Below, in pieces: positions 42,520-52,047 of a stretch of 64,000 bases of DNA. Under the pieces are notes generated by a model that was not told the DNA's origin, did no database searches, and saw nothing but the letters and a program-made list of their open reading frames with translations. Made by a program: the position numbers and the translations under genes. Source of the stretch: Streptomyces roseus (GTDB lineage Bacteria > Actinomycetota > Actinomycetes > Streptomycetales > Streptomycetaceae); contig NZ_LFML01000126.1 of NCBI RefSeq assembly GCF_001044425.1, positions 62,001-126,000 on the forward strand, in the 5' to 3' direction. Numbering within the stretch: the stretch's first letter is position 1; every line of letters starts with the position of its first letter.

Positions 42520-45173
42520 AGTTCGCGCAGTTCCTCGACAGGTGGGCGGACCGAGCGTCGGGCAGCGTTCAGGGCGGCCGCGGTGAGGGCCGCGACGGTC
42601 GCCAGGGCTGTGACGGCCAAGTAGCCCCAGGGGACGGCCGTGCTGGCCGGTGGCGGGTCGAAGACGCCGGTCAGCACCTTGATCAGCATGTGGGACAGGG
42701 CCCAGCCGACGGCGGCGCCGCCCACGAACCCCGCGGCGCTCAGAGCGGCTGCCTCGGCCAGGACCAGGCCGCGCAGCTGGCGACGTGTGGCGCCGAGGAC
42801 GGTGGTGATCGCGAAGGTGCGGCGGCGTTCGGCCAGGCCCAGGGCCAGGACGATGCCTCCGGATGCGGCGGCCAGGAGCACGGCGAAGCCGAGTTCGATC
42901 CGGGAAAGGCCGGCCAGGTCCACGGAGGTGAGGCTGGAGCCGACGTTCGAGCGGGTCTGGGTGATGTCGGTGACCGTGGCGGAGGGGCCCAGCTTGTGGC
43001 GCAGGGCGTCGGCGATGCCGTGCTGGTTCGTGCCGCCCGTGTCGATGAGGAACGAGCCGACGGCGTCACTGCCCGTGGCGCGGCCCAGGTACTCGGCGTT
43101 CGCGACCAGGAAGCTGTCCTTGGGTGCGGTGGGGAACTCCTTGACGATGCCCTCGTAGTGGAAGGGAACGGTGCGCAGGGACTGGGTGCGGCTGTCCCGA
43201 AGGCGCAGGTTGACCGTGTCTCCGGGGGCGAGTCGGAAGTCCTTGACGGTCTCCTCGCTGACGAGCAGGGCGTCGGGGCGGGCGGCGAGCTGGTGCATCA
43301 GGGCACGAGCCGTGCCGCCTGCGAAGTAAGCGTCCTGGAGCGAGGTGGCGCTCGTGATGGTGGCGGGCCGGACGCCGTACAGGTCCTGGAGGTCCGCCCC
43401 GACGTAGGCGAAGCGGTGGACGAGCGGTTCGACGTGCCGGACGCCCGCCACATGCAGGGCCGAGGCCGCGCCGGGCCCGGTGCTCGTACCGGGTGGCTGG
43501 GTGACCGTGACGTCGGCGCCGTTGGTGAGGCGGGCGTCGACCTCTGCCTGCTGCCGGTAGGTGGCGTTGAAGATGGAGGTGGAGATGGCGAAGGCCAGGG
43601 CCAGGCCGAGCAGGACGGCAGCGTGTGCCAGCGGCCGACGCCTGCGCGACATGCCGGCCGCCGTGGTTGCGGCGAGCGTGCCCGTCAGGGGCCGTGCGAG
43701 GCGGGAGAGGACTGGTCTGCCGTGCGCGAGGGCGAGGTAGATCAGGCGCCACAGGAGCAGGGCGCCGCCGAGCCACAGCAGGGCGGGCCCGAGGAAGGCC
43801 CAATAGGACACCGAGATGCTGGGCACGCCCTCGGGGGCCAGTACGAGGGCGTACTGGTTGGCCCCGGCTGCCTTGAAGACCAGCAGGGACAGGGCGAGGA
43901 GGACGAAGTCCAGGCCGTAGCGCATCCAGCGAGGGGAACGGGTACGCCGCACCTCACGCCGGGCCTGAGCGATCGTGGTGGCCCGCAGGTCACGGAGCGC
44001 GGGCAGCAGGATGGCTCCGCCGGCCACGGCAACGCCCAGGATGAAGGCGGCGGAGGACCAGGCCAGGGCGGAGGCGGCGCTCACCCCGAAGGAGGCGGTG
44101 CCGAAGGCGGCCAGGCCGGCGAGTGCGGCGATCCCGATGCCCAGCAGGCCTCCGGTGATGCCGACAACGGCGGCCTCGGATGCGGCCAGGGCGGCCACTC
44201 GGCGAGGTGACAGGCCGCGGGTGCGGAGAAGGGCTTGTTCCTGGCGTCTGCGATCCGCCCCCGCTCCTGCCACCGCGGTGGTCAACAGTGCGGCGAGCAC
44301 AGAGCCGGGAACCCCCAGGAACAGGAAGAGGACTTGGGCGTAGAGGGCGTCCTGGCGGGCGGCATCGAGTGTGGCGGCCAGGTTGTCTCCGACGACGACG
44401 CCGCCGGAGGTACGGGCTTCCAGGTTGCGTGCGGCAGCGGTGACGGCGGTGTAGGCGGCTGCCGGGTCCGCCGGCAGAGGTGCGCCGCGGGCGATGTGGA
44501 TCTGTGTGGTGACGGCGGTAGGGTCCGTGGCGGCCGTCGACGCGGTCAGCCGCGTGAACAGGTCTTGCGGGACGATGACGACGTTGTCGGGCGGGGCGGA
44601 GGGCTGGGACTGGGGCGGGGCGCCGACCTTTTGGAAGAGGGAGTCGGCCTGTGGCAGGTCCACTACCCCTGCCACGGGCACAGAGACGGGTGCGGTGCCC
44701 GGCAGATGGACGGTGACGGTGTCACCAAGTGCCGCGTGCAGGTTCGCCGCGGTCTGTTGGGCGAGGAGCACTCCGGTGCCGGTCCCGGTGAGCATACGTA
44801 CGGCTTGGGGGAAGGTCTGGCGGTAGCCGTCGGGAAGCCCGAGGACGACGCCCGGACCAGTGCTCTGGGTGCTGCCTGCGGTGGTGGACTGCAGCCCGGT
44901 GCTCCGGATCATGCCGACCGTTTCACTGGCACGGACTCCCGGGTCGGCACGGATCGCCGCGACGACGGCGCGTGTGTCGGCACCGGGCTGGATCTCGGCC
45001 TGCCAGTCGACAGCCACCGAGCGCACGGCGCGGTTCGTCATCGTGGACTTCGACGCGGTCAGGAAGGAACCGAGGGCGGCGACGAGTGCGACCGCGAGGG
45101 CGATGCCCGCGGCGGTGGCGGCGAGCCGGCCCGTCCGGTGGAGCAGGAGTCCCCGGACCCAGCGGCCGATCAT
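42516..45173 (-). CDS. FtsX/MacB-type ABC transporter permease
   Basis: An 885-residue membrane protein from ATG 45173 (MIGRWVRGLLLHRTGRLAAT). It has an N-terminal transmembrane helix, a large extracytoplasmic domain (about residues 35-260), a central group of helices (about 265-480), a second periplasmic-like domain and a final FtsX helix group (about 740-880; LAERRRTFAITTVLGATRRQ). This is the duplicated FtsX layout of mechanotransmission or lipoprotein-export systems. ATGA and GTGA overlaps tie it to the ATPase upstream and the regulator downstream. Confidence 0.88.
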   Translation of the reverse strand: MIGRWVRGLLLHRTGRLAATAAGIALAVALVAALGSFLTASKSTMTNRAVRSVAVDWQAEIQPGADTRAVVAAIRADPGVRASETVGMIRSTGLQSTTAGSTQSTGPGVVLGLPDGYRQTFPQAVRMLTGTGTGVLLAQQTAANLHAALGDTVTVHLPGTAPVSVPVAGVVDLPQADSLFQKVGAPPQSQPSAPPDNVVIVPQDLFTRLTASTAATDPTAVTTQIHIARGAPLPADPAAAYTAVTAAARNLEARTSGGVVVGDNLAATLDAARQDALYAQVLFLFLGVPGSVLAALLTTAVAGAGADRRRQEQALLRTRGLSPRRVAALAASEAAVVGITGGLLGIGIAALAGLAAFGTASFGVSAASALAWSSAAFILGVAVAGGAILLPALRDLRATTIAQARREVRRTRSPRWMRYGLDFVLLALSLLVFKAAGANQYALVLAPEGVPSISVSYWAFLGPALLWLGGALLLWRLIYLALAHGRPVLSRLARPLTGTLAATTAAGMSRRRRPLAHAAVLLGLALAFAISTSIFNATYRQQAEVDARLTNGADVTVTQPPGTSTGPGAASALHVAGVRHVEPLVHRFAYVGADLQDLYGVRPATITSATSLQDAYFAGGTARALMHQLAARPDALLVSEETVKDFRLAPGDTVNLRLRDSRTQSLRTVPFHYEGIVKEFPTAPKDSFLVANAEYLGRATGSDAVGSFLIDTGGTNQHGIADALRHKLGPSATVTDITQTRSNVGSSLTSVDLAGLSRIELGFAVLLAAASGGIVLALGLAERRRTFAITTVLGATRRQLRGLVLAEAAALSAAGFVGGAAVGWALSHMLIKVLTGVFDPPPASTAVPWGYLAVTALATVAALTAAALNAARRSVRPPVEELREL

Positions 45174-45880
45174 GGCTCGGCTCCCTGCGGAGTGGCCGGT
45201 GCGGAGGGTGAGAAGGCGTCGGGATCGGGCTGGAGGCGGCCGTCGCGCATGGACCACTGCTGGGTCAGGCGCCCGGCGACACGCGGATCATGGGTGGTGA
45301 CGACCAGGCCGGCACCGAGGGTGTCCGCGGCGGCCAGGAGCACGTCGATGACGTGCCGTCCCGTGGCCCGGTCGAGTTGTCCCGTCGGCTCGTCCGCGAG
45401 GATGAGCCGGGGGGCTGCCGCCAGTACCCGGGCGACGGCTACGCGCTGTGCCTGGCCGCCGGAGAGTTCCTCGGGCAGTTTGTCCGCGAGGTGAGCGGCG
45501 GCTACGAGGGCCAGGCAGTCCAGGGCGCGGCGGCGGGCGGATGGCTCCGGCTGCCCGCACAGGACCAGAGGGAGGGCCGTGTTCTCCACGACGTCCAGGG
45601 CAGGGATCAGACTCGGACCCTGGAAGACGACTCCTACGGTGTCCGGCCTGGGCTTGCCTGCCTGGCCAGGCCATGTGACCTGGCCGGTGGTCGGCTCTTC
45701 GAGCCCGGCCAGCAGGTGGAGCAGGGTGGACTTGCCGGATCCGGAGGGACCGGCGATCGCGATGCGGTCCCCCGTACGGATCTCGCAGGTGGCGCCGTGG
45801 ACAGCGACGACAGCGTTGGCTCCCGTGCCGTAGGTGCGGGCTGCCGCCTCGCACCGGACCAGGACCTCGGCGGTGTTCAC
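45170..45880 (-). CDS. ABC transporter ATP-binding protein (MacB/LolD type)
   Basis: 236 residues from GTG 45880. Walker A GPSGSGKSTLLHLL, Q-loop VVFQGPSLIPALDVVEN, signature LSGGQAQRVAVARVL, Walker B LILADEPTGQLD, switch VTTHDPRVAG: all catalytic residues intact. It is close in sequence to the N-terminal half of the fusion protein at 55208, where these residues are changed. It overlaps the neighbouring ATPase gene by GTGA. Confidence 0.93.
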   Translation of the reverse strand: MNTAEVLVRCEAAARTYGTGANAVVAVHGATCEIRTGDRIAIAGPSGSGKSTLLHLLAGLEEPTTGQVTWPGQAGKPRPDTVGVVFQGPSLIPALDVVENTALPLVLCGQPEPSARRRALDCLALVAAAHLADKLPEELSGGQAQRVAVARVLAAAPRLILADEPTGQLDRATGRHVIDVLLAAADTLGAGLVVTTHDPRVAGRLTQQWSMRDGRLQPDPDAFSPSAPATPQGAEP

Positions 45881-46572
45881 CGCCTGATCCTTCCGTCGCG
45901 CAAGGAGATGACCCGGTCGGCGATCCTGACCACCTGCCGGCTGTGGGTGACGAGGAGGACCCCGGATCCGCGGCGGGCCCGGTCCTGCAGCAGGTCGAGG
46001 ATCCGTTGTTCGGTGGGGCCGTCGAGTTCACCTGTCGGCTCGTCGGCGAGCAGGACATCGGGATCGTTGGCCAGGGCGACCGCCAGACCCGCGCGGGCCC
46101 GCTCACCTCCGGCCAGCTCGCGGGACAGCGCCCGACCGCGGGCGCCCAGTCCCACTTGGTCGAGAAGTTCTCCGGTGTCGGGCTGGTGGGATGAGGGGCG
46201 GGGAGCGCGGGCCGCCGAGCGGGCCAGGAGGATGTTGGCGGCCAGATCGAGGTGGGGCAGGAGGTTCCCGGACTGGAGCAGTACGCCGATGCGCCGGGCC
46301 CGCACCTGAGCCCGTGCCGCTTCCGGGAGGTGGCTGACACGCTCGCCGCCCACGTACACGTAGCCGCCGTCCGGCTCGTCCAACCCGGCCAGGCAGGCCA
46401 GCAGGGTGGACTTTCCCGACCCGGACGGGCCGATGACGGCGAGGGTCTCCCCGCGCCGCAGGCTCAGACTGATCCCCCGCAGCGCGAGGGTCTCCTCCTC
46501 GCCCGAACGGTAGAAGCGGTACAGGTCGTGGGCGGTCAGGATCTCGGGTGCACTGCTGTCGGCCTGACTCAT
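45877..46572 (-). CDS. ABC transporter ATP-binding protein, second subunit
   Basis: 231 residues from ATG 46572. Walker A GPSGSGKSTLLACL, Q-loop VLLQSGNLLPHLDLAANIL, Walker B VLLADEPTGELDGP, switch LLVTHSRQVVRIAD. The signature is LAGGERARAGLAVAL where LSGGQ is usual, so one ATP site may be weaker. With the adjacent ATPase it probably forms a heterodimer serving the single large permease. The start overlaps the lipoprotein stop (TGATG). Confidence 0.92.
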   Translation of the reverse strand: MSQADSSAPEILTAHDLYRFYRSGEEETLALRGISLSLRRGETLAVIGPSGSGKSTLLACLAGLDEPDGGYVYVGGERVSHLPEAARAQVRARRIGVLLQSGNLLPHLDLAANILLARSAARAPRPSSHQPDTGELLDQVGLGARGRALSRELAGGERARAGLAVALANDPDVLLADEPTGELDGPTEQRILDLLQDRARRGSGVLLVTHSRQVVRIADRVISLRDGRIRR

Positions 46573-47183
46573 CACTGCCACCTCAGCGAGTCTGTGACGG
46601 TGCGCCAGGGGTCGACGTTGTCGGCTCCGACCGGGCCCGAAAGGGTGAGGGCGGTCTCGTGGCCGGCGTGGAAGAACGCGTATCTCTCGAAGGCGTCTCG
46701 TACCGCCTTGCCGGTCACCGGGTCCGCGGGGCCGGCCCCTTGGTAGGTGAACAGGACTGCCTGCCCGGCGGGCCGGGTGACCGTGGTGGTCTTGCCGGCG
46801 GTGAAGCCGGGGACCTGCCCGTGGAGCGCCGGTACGACCGATGCGTTGACGCTCTGCGCAGTAGCGGGCGCTGCCGCTGTGCTGATGTGGATCGCGATCC
46901 GGTTCAGCTTGTCGGTGAAGGTGACGTCCCCGTTGGCCGCGTCCGTACGGGACCACCCTTCGGGCACCTTCAGGGTGAACGAGCCGGGGGCGGACCGGTA
47001 GGTGACGTAGGCCTGGTTGTCGGGGATGTCACCGGCCGGGTTGGACTCCGCGGGGACCGGTGCGGTGACGGCGACGGAGGCCCGGGGAGGGGCAGGAGAG
47101 TTCGTGGAACCGCAACCCGCCAGTGCGGACACGGCCACGGTCAGCGCGACCACGGGCAGGGGAAGGACGTAGGTGAGTCGCAT
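46572..47183 (-). CDS. Lipoprotein of the FtsX-type ABC operon
   Basis: A 203-residue lipoprotein: signal peptide MRLTYVLPLPVVALTVAVSA and lipobox LAGC (Cys 24). The mature region has VTYRSAPGSFTLKVPEGWSR, a start often seen in PsbP/DUF-like secreted proteins, then VTFTDKLNRIAIHIS and a C-terminal RTVTDSLRWQ. It is the first gene of the operon with two ATPases, permease and response regulator. It may be the extracytoplasmic sensor or partner of the permease (inference). Confidence 0.8.
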   Translation of the reverse strand: MRLTYVLPLPVVALTVAVSALAGCGSTNSPAPPRASVAVTAPVPAESNPAGDIPDNQAYVTYRSAPGSFTLKVPEGWSRTDAANGDVTFTDKLNRIAIHISTAAAPATAQSVNASVVPALHGQVPGFTAGKTTTVTRPAGQAVLFTYQGAGPADPVTGKAVRDAFERYAFFHAGHETALTLSGPVGADNVDPWRTVTDSLRWQ

Positions 47184-47335
47184 GGTCCTCGTGCTCCCTC
47201 ACAGGAGGCGGACTGCTCTGTCTGCGACGCTATGCCCACGCTGGTTAGCGCCCGCCCCGCGCACGGTGAGAGGACGGCAAAACCCGCCGCATCGGAAGCA
47301 CCGGCGGCGGGCTCTTCGCCTTCATGATGGGCGCT

Positions 47336-48622
47336 ATGAGAGCACGCGTGGTCCGCGTGGCCCTGGTGGCCGCGACCGTCGCCCTGATCTTGCTCGCCGT
47401 GCCGCTGGCTGTGGCCGTCCGCTACGCGTTCTTCGCCGACGAAGGCGGAGAACTGGAACGTGACGCCATGGCCGCCGTCGTCCAGGTGGGACCCGAATTC
47501 GCGACGGGGGACCCGGTCGAACTGCACGCGGCTCGTCCGGGCGAAGGACTCGCCCTCTACGACACTGCGGGAAGGCTACGCGCAGGGGCCGGGCCGGCCC
47601 ACGCAGGGGGTGCCGTCCCCCGCGCACTGAACGGGAGCGTCACCCAGAGCCGGTCCGACGGTGAACTGGTCGTCGCGGTACCCGTCTCCAGCGGCGAGCA
47701 GGTCATCGGAGTGATCCGCGCTTCGACGCGTGCGAGCACGGTGTGGGCGCGGGTCCTGTGGGGCTGGGCCGCCCTGCTGGGCCTGTGCCTGGTGGCGCTC
47801 GGCGCGGCGGTGATCGTCGCCCGCAGACAGGCATCCATCCTCGCCGCGCCTCTGGAGGCCCTCGCCGGTACCTCGCTCGCCGTCGCGGACGGAGACCTCA
47901 CCGCGCGAGCGGAGCCGAGCACGATCGCGGAGATCGACGAGGTCGCCCGTGCCCACAACACGATGGTCGACCGCCTGGCACAGCTCCTCGAACATGAACG
48001 CCATTTCACGGCCAATGCCTCCCACCAGCTCCGTACCCCCTTGGCCGGGTTGCAGCTCGGTCTGGAAGCCGCCTTGGCCGATCCGGACGCAGACCCGCGG
48101 GCCGCCCTTGCCGAGGCCGCGGAACGATCCAGGCACTTGGACCACACCATCGAAGAGGTCCTCAGACTCGCGAGGTCGGGCGCGGGTCCGCTTCCGATGG
48201 CTCGTGAACAGTCTGCCGAAGACGTCCTGGAGGCCGCTGAGCACCGCTGGCACGGTGCCTTCGCCGAGGACGGCCGCCGCTTGACCACGACCTGGGAACC
48301 CCAGGCCGGCGGGTTGGAGGTGCCAGGCCGTACGGTCGAACAGATCGTCGACATCCTCCTGGACAACGCCCACCGGCATGGCCGGGGAACCGTCACCCTG
48401 ACTGTGCGCGATCTGGGGACGGCCATCGCCCTGGACGTCGCCGACGAGGGAACCGCCGACCTGGACCCTCAGGTGATCTTCCAGCGAGGTATCGGCGAAG
48501 GCTCGGGCATCGGCTTGGCGCTGGCACGACAGCTCGCCGCTGGGGCCGACGGCCGACTCTCGCTGACCTCGACCGCTCCGACCCGCTTCACGCTGTTGCT
48601 GCCTCTGCGTGAAGAGCCGTGA
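47336..48622 (+). CDS. Sensor histidine kinase
   Basis: A 428-residue kinase from ATG 47336 (ATG 47324 also possible). Helix 1 VVRVALVAATVALILLAVPL, extracytoplasmic part about 32-135, helix 2 WGWAALLGLCLVALGAAVIV, HAMP-like linker, H-box RHFTANASHQLRTPLAGLQL (phospho-accepting His), N-box EQIVDILLDNAHRHG, and a shortened G region ending EGSGIGLALARQLA. It is divergent from the ABC operon ending in a response regulator, which is its probable partner. Its 3' end overlaps the convergent transporter gene by 35 bases. Confidence 0.92.
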   Translation: MRARVVRVALVAATVALILLAVPLAVAVRYAFFADEGGELERDAMAAVVQVGPEFATGDPVELHAARPGEGLALYDTAGRLRAGAGPAHAGGAVPRALNGSVTQSRSDGELVVAVPVSSGEQVIGVIRASTRASTVWARVLWGWAALLGLCLVALGAAVIVARRQASILAAPLEALAGTSLAVADGDLTARAEPSTIAEIDEVARAHNTMVDRLAQLLEHERHFTANASHQLRTPLAGLQLGLEAALADPDADPRAALAEAAERSRHLDHTIEEVLRLARSGAGPLPMAREQSAEDVLEAAEHRWHGAFAEDGRRLTTTWEPQAGGLEVPGRTVEQIVDILLDNAHRHGRGTVTLTVRDLGTAIALDVADEGTADLDPQVIFQRGIGEGSGIGLALARQLAAGADGRLSLTSTAPTRFTLLLPLREEP

Positions 48623-49649
48623 TCCGGTTCGCGGCGAGCTTCTGCAACACGCCGAAGACGAGTACGGGCAACAGGATCTGCGGCCGATCCGGCATCGCAA
48701 CGGTGATCAGCACTGCACTCGCACTGCTGTTGCTCATGCCGCACGCCAGCGTGAGGGACCTGCCGGTGCCCGCCGGCAGGCGGAGGGCACGAGCGCACCA
48801 GCTCCCGCCACCGAAGGACAGAGCACAGACCGACACCGCCGTGACCGCCGCCACGAGCAGGAGCAGCGGACGGGGGCGGACGAGGAGCTGCCCCAGCGCA
48901 CCGCTGGCATTGACGTATGTGAGCAGGAGCGCGGCGAGCAGTGCCACCGGAGCTGTCAGCCGTAATACGACGTGTTCGGCTCGGACGGCGAGGAGGCGTC
49001 GGACGCCCATGCCGAGCGCGCACGGAACCACGATGCCGGTGAGCGCGAAGCCGATCCCTGTGTGTGCTGCGGCAGCGGTCACGGGATCTGCGTAGGAGGC
49101 AGTGAGCAACGGCGCCAGGGTGCTGATCGTGAGCGGCATGGTGAGCGGACTGACCAGGGCGGAGACCAGGACCAGACCGAGCATGGTGGGTTCGTCCCCC
49201 CGACCCTCAGTCGTCCATACCGTGGCACCGGCGGCCACCGGCATGGCGAGCGTCAGCATCATCGCGGCGACCATGCCGCTGCCACCGTCCGAGTCGGCCG
49301 AACAGCGCAGGGCCAACGAGATCAGCGGGATGATCAGCAGGGGCGCGACCGCATGGAGGGCCAGTCCGGCCGCGATGACGCCGGGCCTGCGCAGCATCCG
49401 TGTGATCTCTTGCGGGCTGGTTCGAAGCCCTGCTGCGAACAGCACTGCGAAAAGCAGGACTTGTGTGCCTCCTACCTCCAGGTGCACGGCCTCGCCCAGG
49501 ACGAGGCTGTGCCCGTGGCGCGCCCACAGACCCGGACCGGGTAAGGCCACGGCTGCGGCGTACGCGACGCACGACGCCCAGCCGAGCCGTTTCCGTACGA
49601 ACCCCAGGACCTGGGAGGCGTAGGGCCGGAACGGGGGAACCTTGTCCAT
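48588..49649 (-). CDS. Bile acid:sodium symporter (BASS) family transporter
   Basis: A 353-residue membrane protein with about nine or ten hydrophobic segments. Helices such as LLFAVLFAAGLRTSPQEITR, MVAAMMLTLAMPVAAGATVW and LACGMSNSSASAVLITVAMP fit the BASS fold (crossover regions with Gly/Asn/Ser). Substrate unknown. The start is ATG 49649. On the same strand upstream, the direct repeat CCTGAAC-N4-CCTGAAC (49713-49729) overlaps the end of the kinase gene and may regulate it. Confidence 0.82.
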   Translation of the reverse strand: MDKVPPFRPYASQVLGFVRKRLGWASCVAYAAAVALPGPGLWARHGHSLVLGEAVHLEVGGTQVLLFAVLFAAGLRTSPQEITRMLRRPGVIAAGLALHAVAPLLIIPLISLALRCSADSDGGSGMVAAMMLTLAMPVAAGATVWTTEGRGDEPTMLGLVLVSALVSPLTMPLTISTLAPLLTASYADPVTAAAAHTGIGFALTGIVVPCALGMGVRRLLAVRAEHVVLRLTAPVALLAALLLTYVNASGALGQLLVRPRPLLLLVAAVTAVSVCALSFGGGSWCARALRLPAGTGRSLTLACGMSNSSASAVLITVAMPDRPQILLPVLVFGVLQKLAANRITALHAEAATA

Positions 49650-49712
49650 GGCGGCGAGCGTAAGTCCGGCCCCGCCTCACCCCGGGACGGCACCCGTTGC
49701 CGGAGTGACGCG

Positions 49713-49729
49713 TTCAGGACGTGTTCAGG
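49713..49729. promoter_or_regulatory. Direct TTCAGG repeat (candidate response-regulator site)
   Basis: TTCAGGACGTGTTCAGG: two TTCAGG units starting 11 bases apart, one helical turn, as expected for OmpR-type dimers. It overlaps the stop codon of the histidine kinase and lies upstream of the BASS transporter. Similar repeats occur at 51.96 and 53.59 kb. Confidence 0.5.
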
Positions 49730-51243
49730 TTGGGACGGCCCGATGGGACGGACAGCGGATCAGCTTCTCCTCCCCGCGGGCAGGCGACGAGGTGGGTGCG
49801 GAAGGTGACGCCGTCCGAAGTGTCCAGGGCGGTGATGGTGCCGCCGTGCAGAGCCGCGATGTCCAGGGCTATGGACAGGCCGAGGCCGGTGCCGCCGTCG
49901 TCGCGGCTTCTCGCATCGTCGAGGCGTGTGAACCGCTCGAAGATCTTCTCCCGGTCGGCGGCGGCGATCGGGAGGCCGTCGTTCGACACGTCCAGGACGG
50001 CGTCACCGGTCACCGGGTCTGCCGTAAGCCGCACCGTGACCGAGCGGCGGGCGTGCCGCTGGGCGTTGTCCAGGAGATTGGTCAGGAGGCGGCCGAGCCA
50101 CAGCGCATTGCCGGAGACGATGACGCCGCTGGACGTGTGGAGGTCGACCTCGTGCGGGTCCGTCGAGCGTGCCGCCACGGTGGTACGGACGAGGTCGGTG
50201 AGGTCGACGGGTTCGCCGGGCCGACTCTGGCCGGTGGCGTCGAGGCGGGCGAGCAGAAGCAGGTCGGCTGAGAGCGCCTGGAGGCGTTCGGTGTCCTGGA
50301 GGGCGCCTTCCAGCAGAGTGTCCCGCACCTTCGGGTCGGGATGGGTGTGCGCGACCTCCAGCTGGGTTCGAAGCACCGCGAGGGGGCTGCGGAGCTCGTG
50401 GGAGGCGTCGGCGATGAACCTGCGCTGCCGGATCCCTGCGGCTTCCAGTCGTTCCAGCATGGCGTTCATGGTCTCGGCGAGGCGGGCGATCTCGTCGTCG
50501 CTGCGCGGAGCGGGGACCCGGCGGTCCAAGCCGCGGTCGCTGATGGCGGCGACCTCGGCCCGGATGGCCTCCACGGGCCGTAGGGCCCGGCCGGTCGTAC
50601 TCCAGGTCAGCACACCGACGGTGAGGAGCAGCAGGGTGCTCAGTGCGGTGAGGGAGGCCGTGGTGATGTCCTCAGCTGTGTCGGCCGTGCGCAGTGAAGC
50701 GCCGACGTGAATGGTCACCTGCCCTGTGGGAGTGGCGGTGGTGACGGTGGTGACGCGCTGGTCGTGTTTCTCGCCCAGGGCGTCGAAGTTGTACGTCCTG
50801 TGGCCCTCGTGGGTGCCCGTGGGGGTGAGAGCGGGGCGACCGGTGAGGTTCTGGCTCTGCGCGACCACCTTTCCGCGGGCGTCGACCACCTGGATGAAGT
50901 CGGTGCCGGGTCCGAGCGGAAGCTGAGGGGTGAGGTGACCGGTGGCGGCGAGGCGTGAAACGGCTTGAGTCTCCTCGTGCGCCCCGGTTTCGACGGTGTG
51001 TTCCAGGTTGACGCGCAACAGCATCTGGACGACGGCCGATGCGGCGAGCATGACGACGGCGACACTCACGCACGCGGCGAGGGTGGTACGGGTACGGACC
51101 GAGCGCGGCGCCAGCCGCTGGAGCAGCGCAGCCGTCCTGGGGTGACCGGCCAAGGGGGGCAGAAGCGCACCGGCCCGGCGGCGTACGGAGCGGACGACCA
51201 TGCGGCGTCGCGGTTCGGGTGTGATCGTTCGAGGCTCAGCCAC
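49714..51243 (-). CDS. Sensor histidine kinase
   Basis: A 509-residue kinase from GTG 51243, overlapping the regulator gene by 8 bases. A long basic N terminus (1-50), helix 1 TLAACVSVAVVMLAASAVVQ, an extracytoplasmic domain (about 78-190) and helix 2 ITTASLTALSTLLLLTVGVL. Then HAMP, H-box RRFIADASHELRSPLAVLRT, N-box LWLGRLLTNLLDNAQRHARR, and G-box DDARSRDDGGTGLGLSIALD. It is the cognate kinase of the response regulator at 51236. Confidence 0.95.
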   Translation of the reverse strand: MAEPRTITPEPRRRMVVRSVRRRAGALLPPLAGHPRTAALLQRLAPRSVRTRTTLAACVSVAVVMLAASAVVQMLLRVNLEHTVETGAHEETQAVSRLAATGHLTPQLPLGPGTDFIQVVDARGKVVAQSQNLTGRPALTPTGTHEGHRTYNFDALGEKHDQRVTTVTTATPTGQVTIHVGASLRTADTAEDITTASLTALSTLLLLTVGVLTWSTTGRALRPVEAIRAEVAAISDRGLDRRVPAPRSDDEIARLAETMNAMLERLEAAGIRQRRFIADASHELRSPLAVLRTQLEVAHTHPDPKVRDTLLEGALQDTERLQALSADLLLLARLDATGQSRPGEPVDLTDLVRTTVAARSTDPHEVDLHTSSGVIVSGNALWLGRLLTNLLDNAQRHARRSVTVRLTADPVTGDAVLDVSNDGLPIAAADREKIFERFTRLDDARSRDDGGTGLGLSIALDIAALHGGTITALDTSDGVTFRTHLVACPRGGEADPLSVPSGRPNLNTS

Positions 51244-51913
51244 CGTCGGCCGCCAGCCGGTATCCGGCGCCTCGGACGGTCTGCACCGCGGAGCGCCCGA
51301 ACGGGGCGTCGATCTTGCGTCGGAGGGCGCTCACGTGGACTTCCACGGTGTTGGGATCGCTGTCGGTGTTGCTGTCCCAGACCTCGTCCAGGATTTCGCG
51401 CTTGGACACGGCCTCACCGGCCCGCCGGGCCAGGTGGTCCAGGACGGCGAACTCCCGCGGGGTGAGGGGTACGTGCACGCCACCGCGGCTGCAGATACGG
51501 GCGGCGGAGTCGACGACCAGGTCGCCCAGGACCGTCCGCTGCGGGGCACGGCTGCCGATCCGGCGGGCCAGCGCCCGCAGACGGGCGACGAGCACCACGA
51601 AGGAGAACGGCTTGGAGAGGTAGTCGTCCGCACCGGTGTCCAGAGCCTCGGCTTCGTCCCACTCGCCGTCCTTGGCAGTCAGCATCAGGATGCCGACGTT
51701 GCTGCCGCAGGCCCGCAAGCGCGAACACACACGGTAACCGTTCAGGCCGGGCAGCATGATGTCGAGCAACACGACGTCGTAGGTGCGGTCCGTGGCCCTG
51801 GCGAACCCGGAAGGGCCGTCGTGGGCGACGTCCACGCTGAAACCCTCGGCGGTCAGCCCGTGCTGAAGCGCCAGGGCCATCCGGCGCTCGTCCTCCACCA
51901 CCAGTACACGCAT
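51236..51913 (-). CDS. OmpR-family response regulator
   Basis: 225 residues: receiver VLVVEDERRMALALQHGLTA, DVVLLDIMLPGLNGYRVCSR (acceptor Asp), ADDYLSKPFSFVVLVARLRA; winged helix LTPREFAVLDHLARRAGEAV and VEVHVSALRRKIDAPFG. The start is ATG 51913. The 134-base spacer to the divergent PepSY gene contains three CTTCAG units, probably its own binding site. Confidence 0.95.
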   Translation of the reverse strand: MRVLVVEDERRMALALQHGLTAEGFSVDVAHDGPSGFARATDRTYDVVLLDIMLPGLNGYRVCSRLRACGSNVGILMLTAKDGEWDEAEALDTGADDYLSKPFSFVVLVARLRALARRIGSRAPQRTVLGDLVVDSAARICSRGGVHVPLTPREFAVLDHLARRAGEAVSKREILDEVWDSNTDSDPNTVEVHVSALRRKIDAPFGRSAVQTVRGAGYRLAADGG

Positions 51914-51946
51914 GCCCCAAGAGTGGCATGTCGCGTAGTCACCAAC

Positions 51947-51981
51947 CTGAAGGGGTCTTCAGGTCTTCAGCATCCCTTCAG
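51947..51981. promoter_or_regulatory. CTTCAG repeats in the divergent spacer
   Basis: CTTCAG at 51957, 51965 and 51976 (spacings 8 and 11 bases), with the inverted copy CTGAAG at 51947. They lie between the response regulator and the PepSY gene and are therefore likely bound by that regulator. Confidence 0.6.
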
Positions 51982-52047
51982 CGTGCCCGCACGATGCTGT
52001 GCCCCGACGTCCGGGCGCAGGTACCCGGATCGAGCGAAGGGGCAGGG

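Noticed and set aside
42513..44210. 565-codon plus-strand open frame
   Set aside because: Antisense shadow of the FtsX-type permease; Gly/Gln/Glu-rich low complexity.
44235..45494. 419-codon plus-strand frame
   Set aside because: Antisense to the permease and ATPase genes, with Gly/Asp/Arg-rich composition and no domain.
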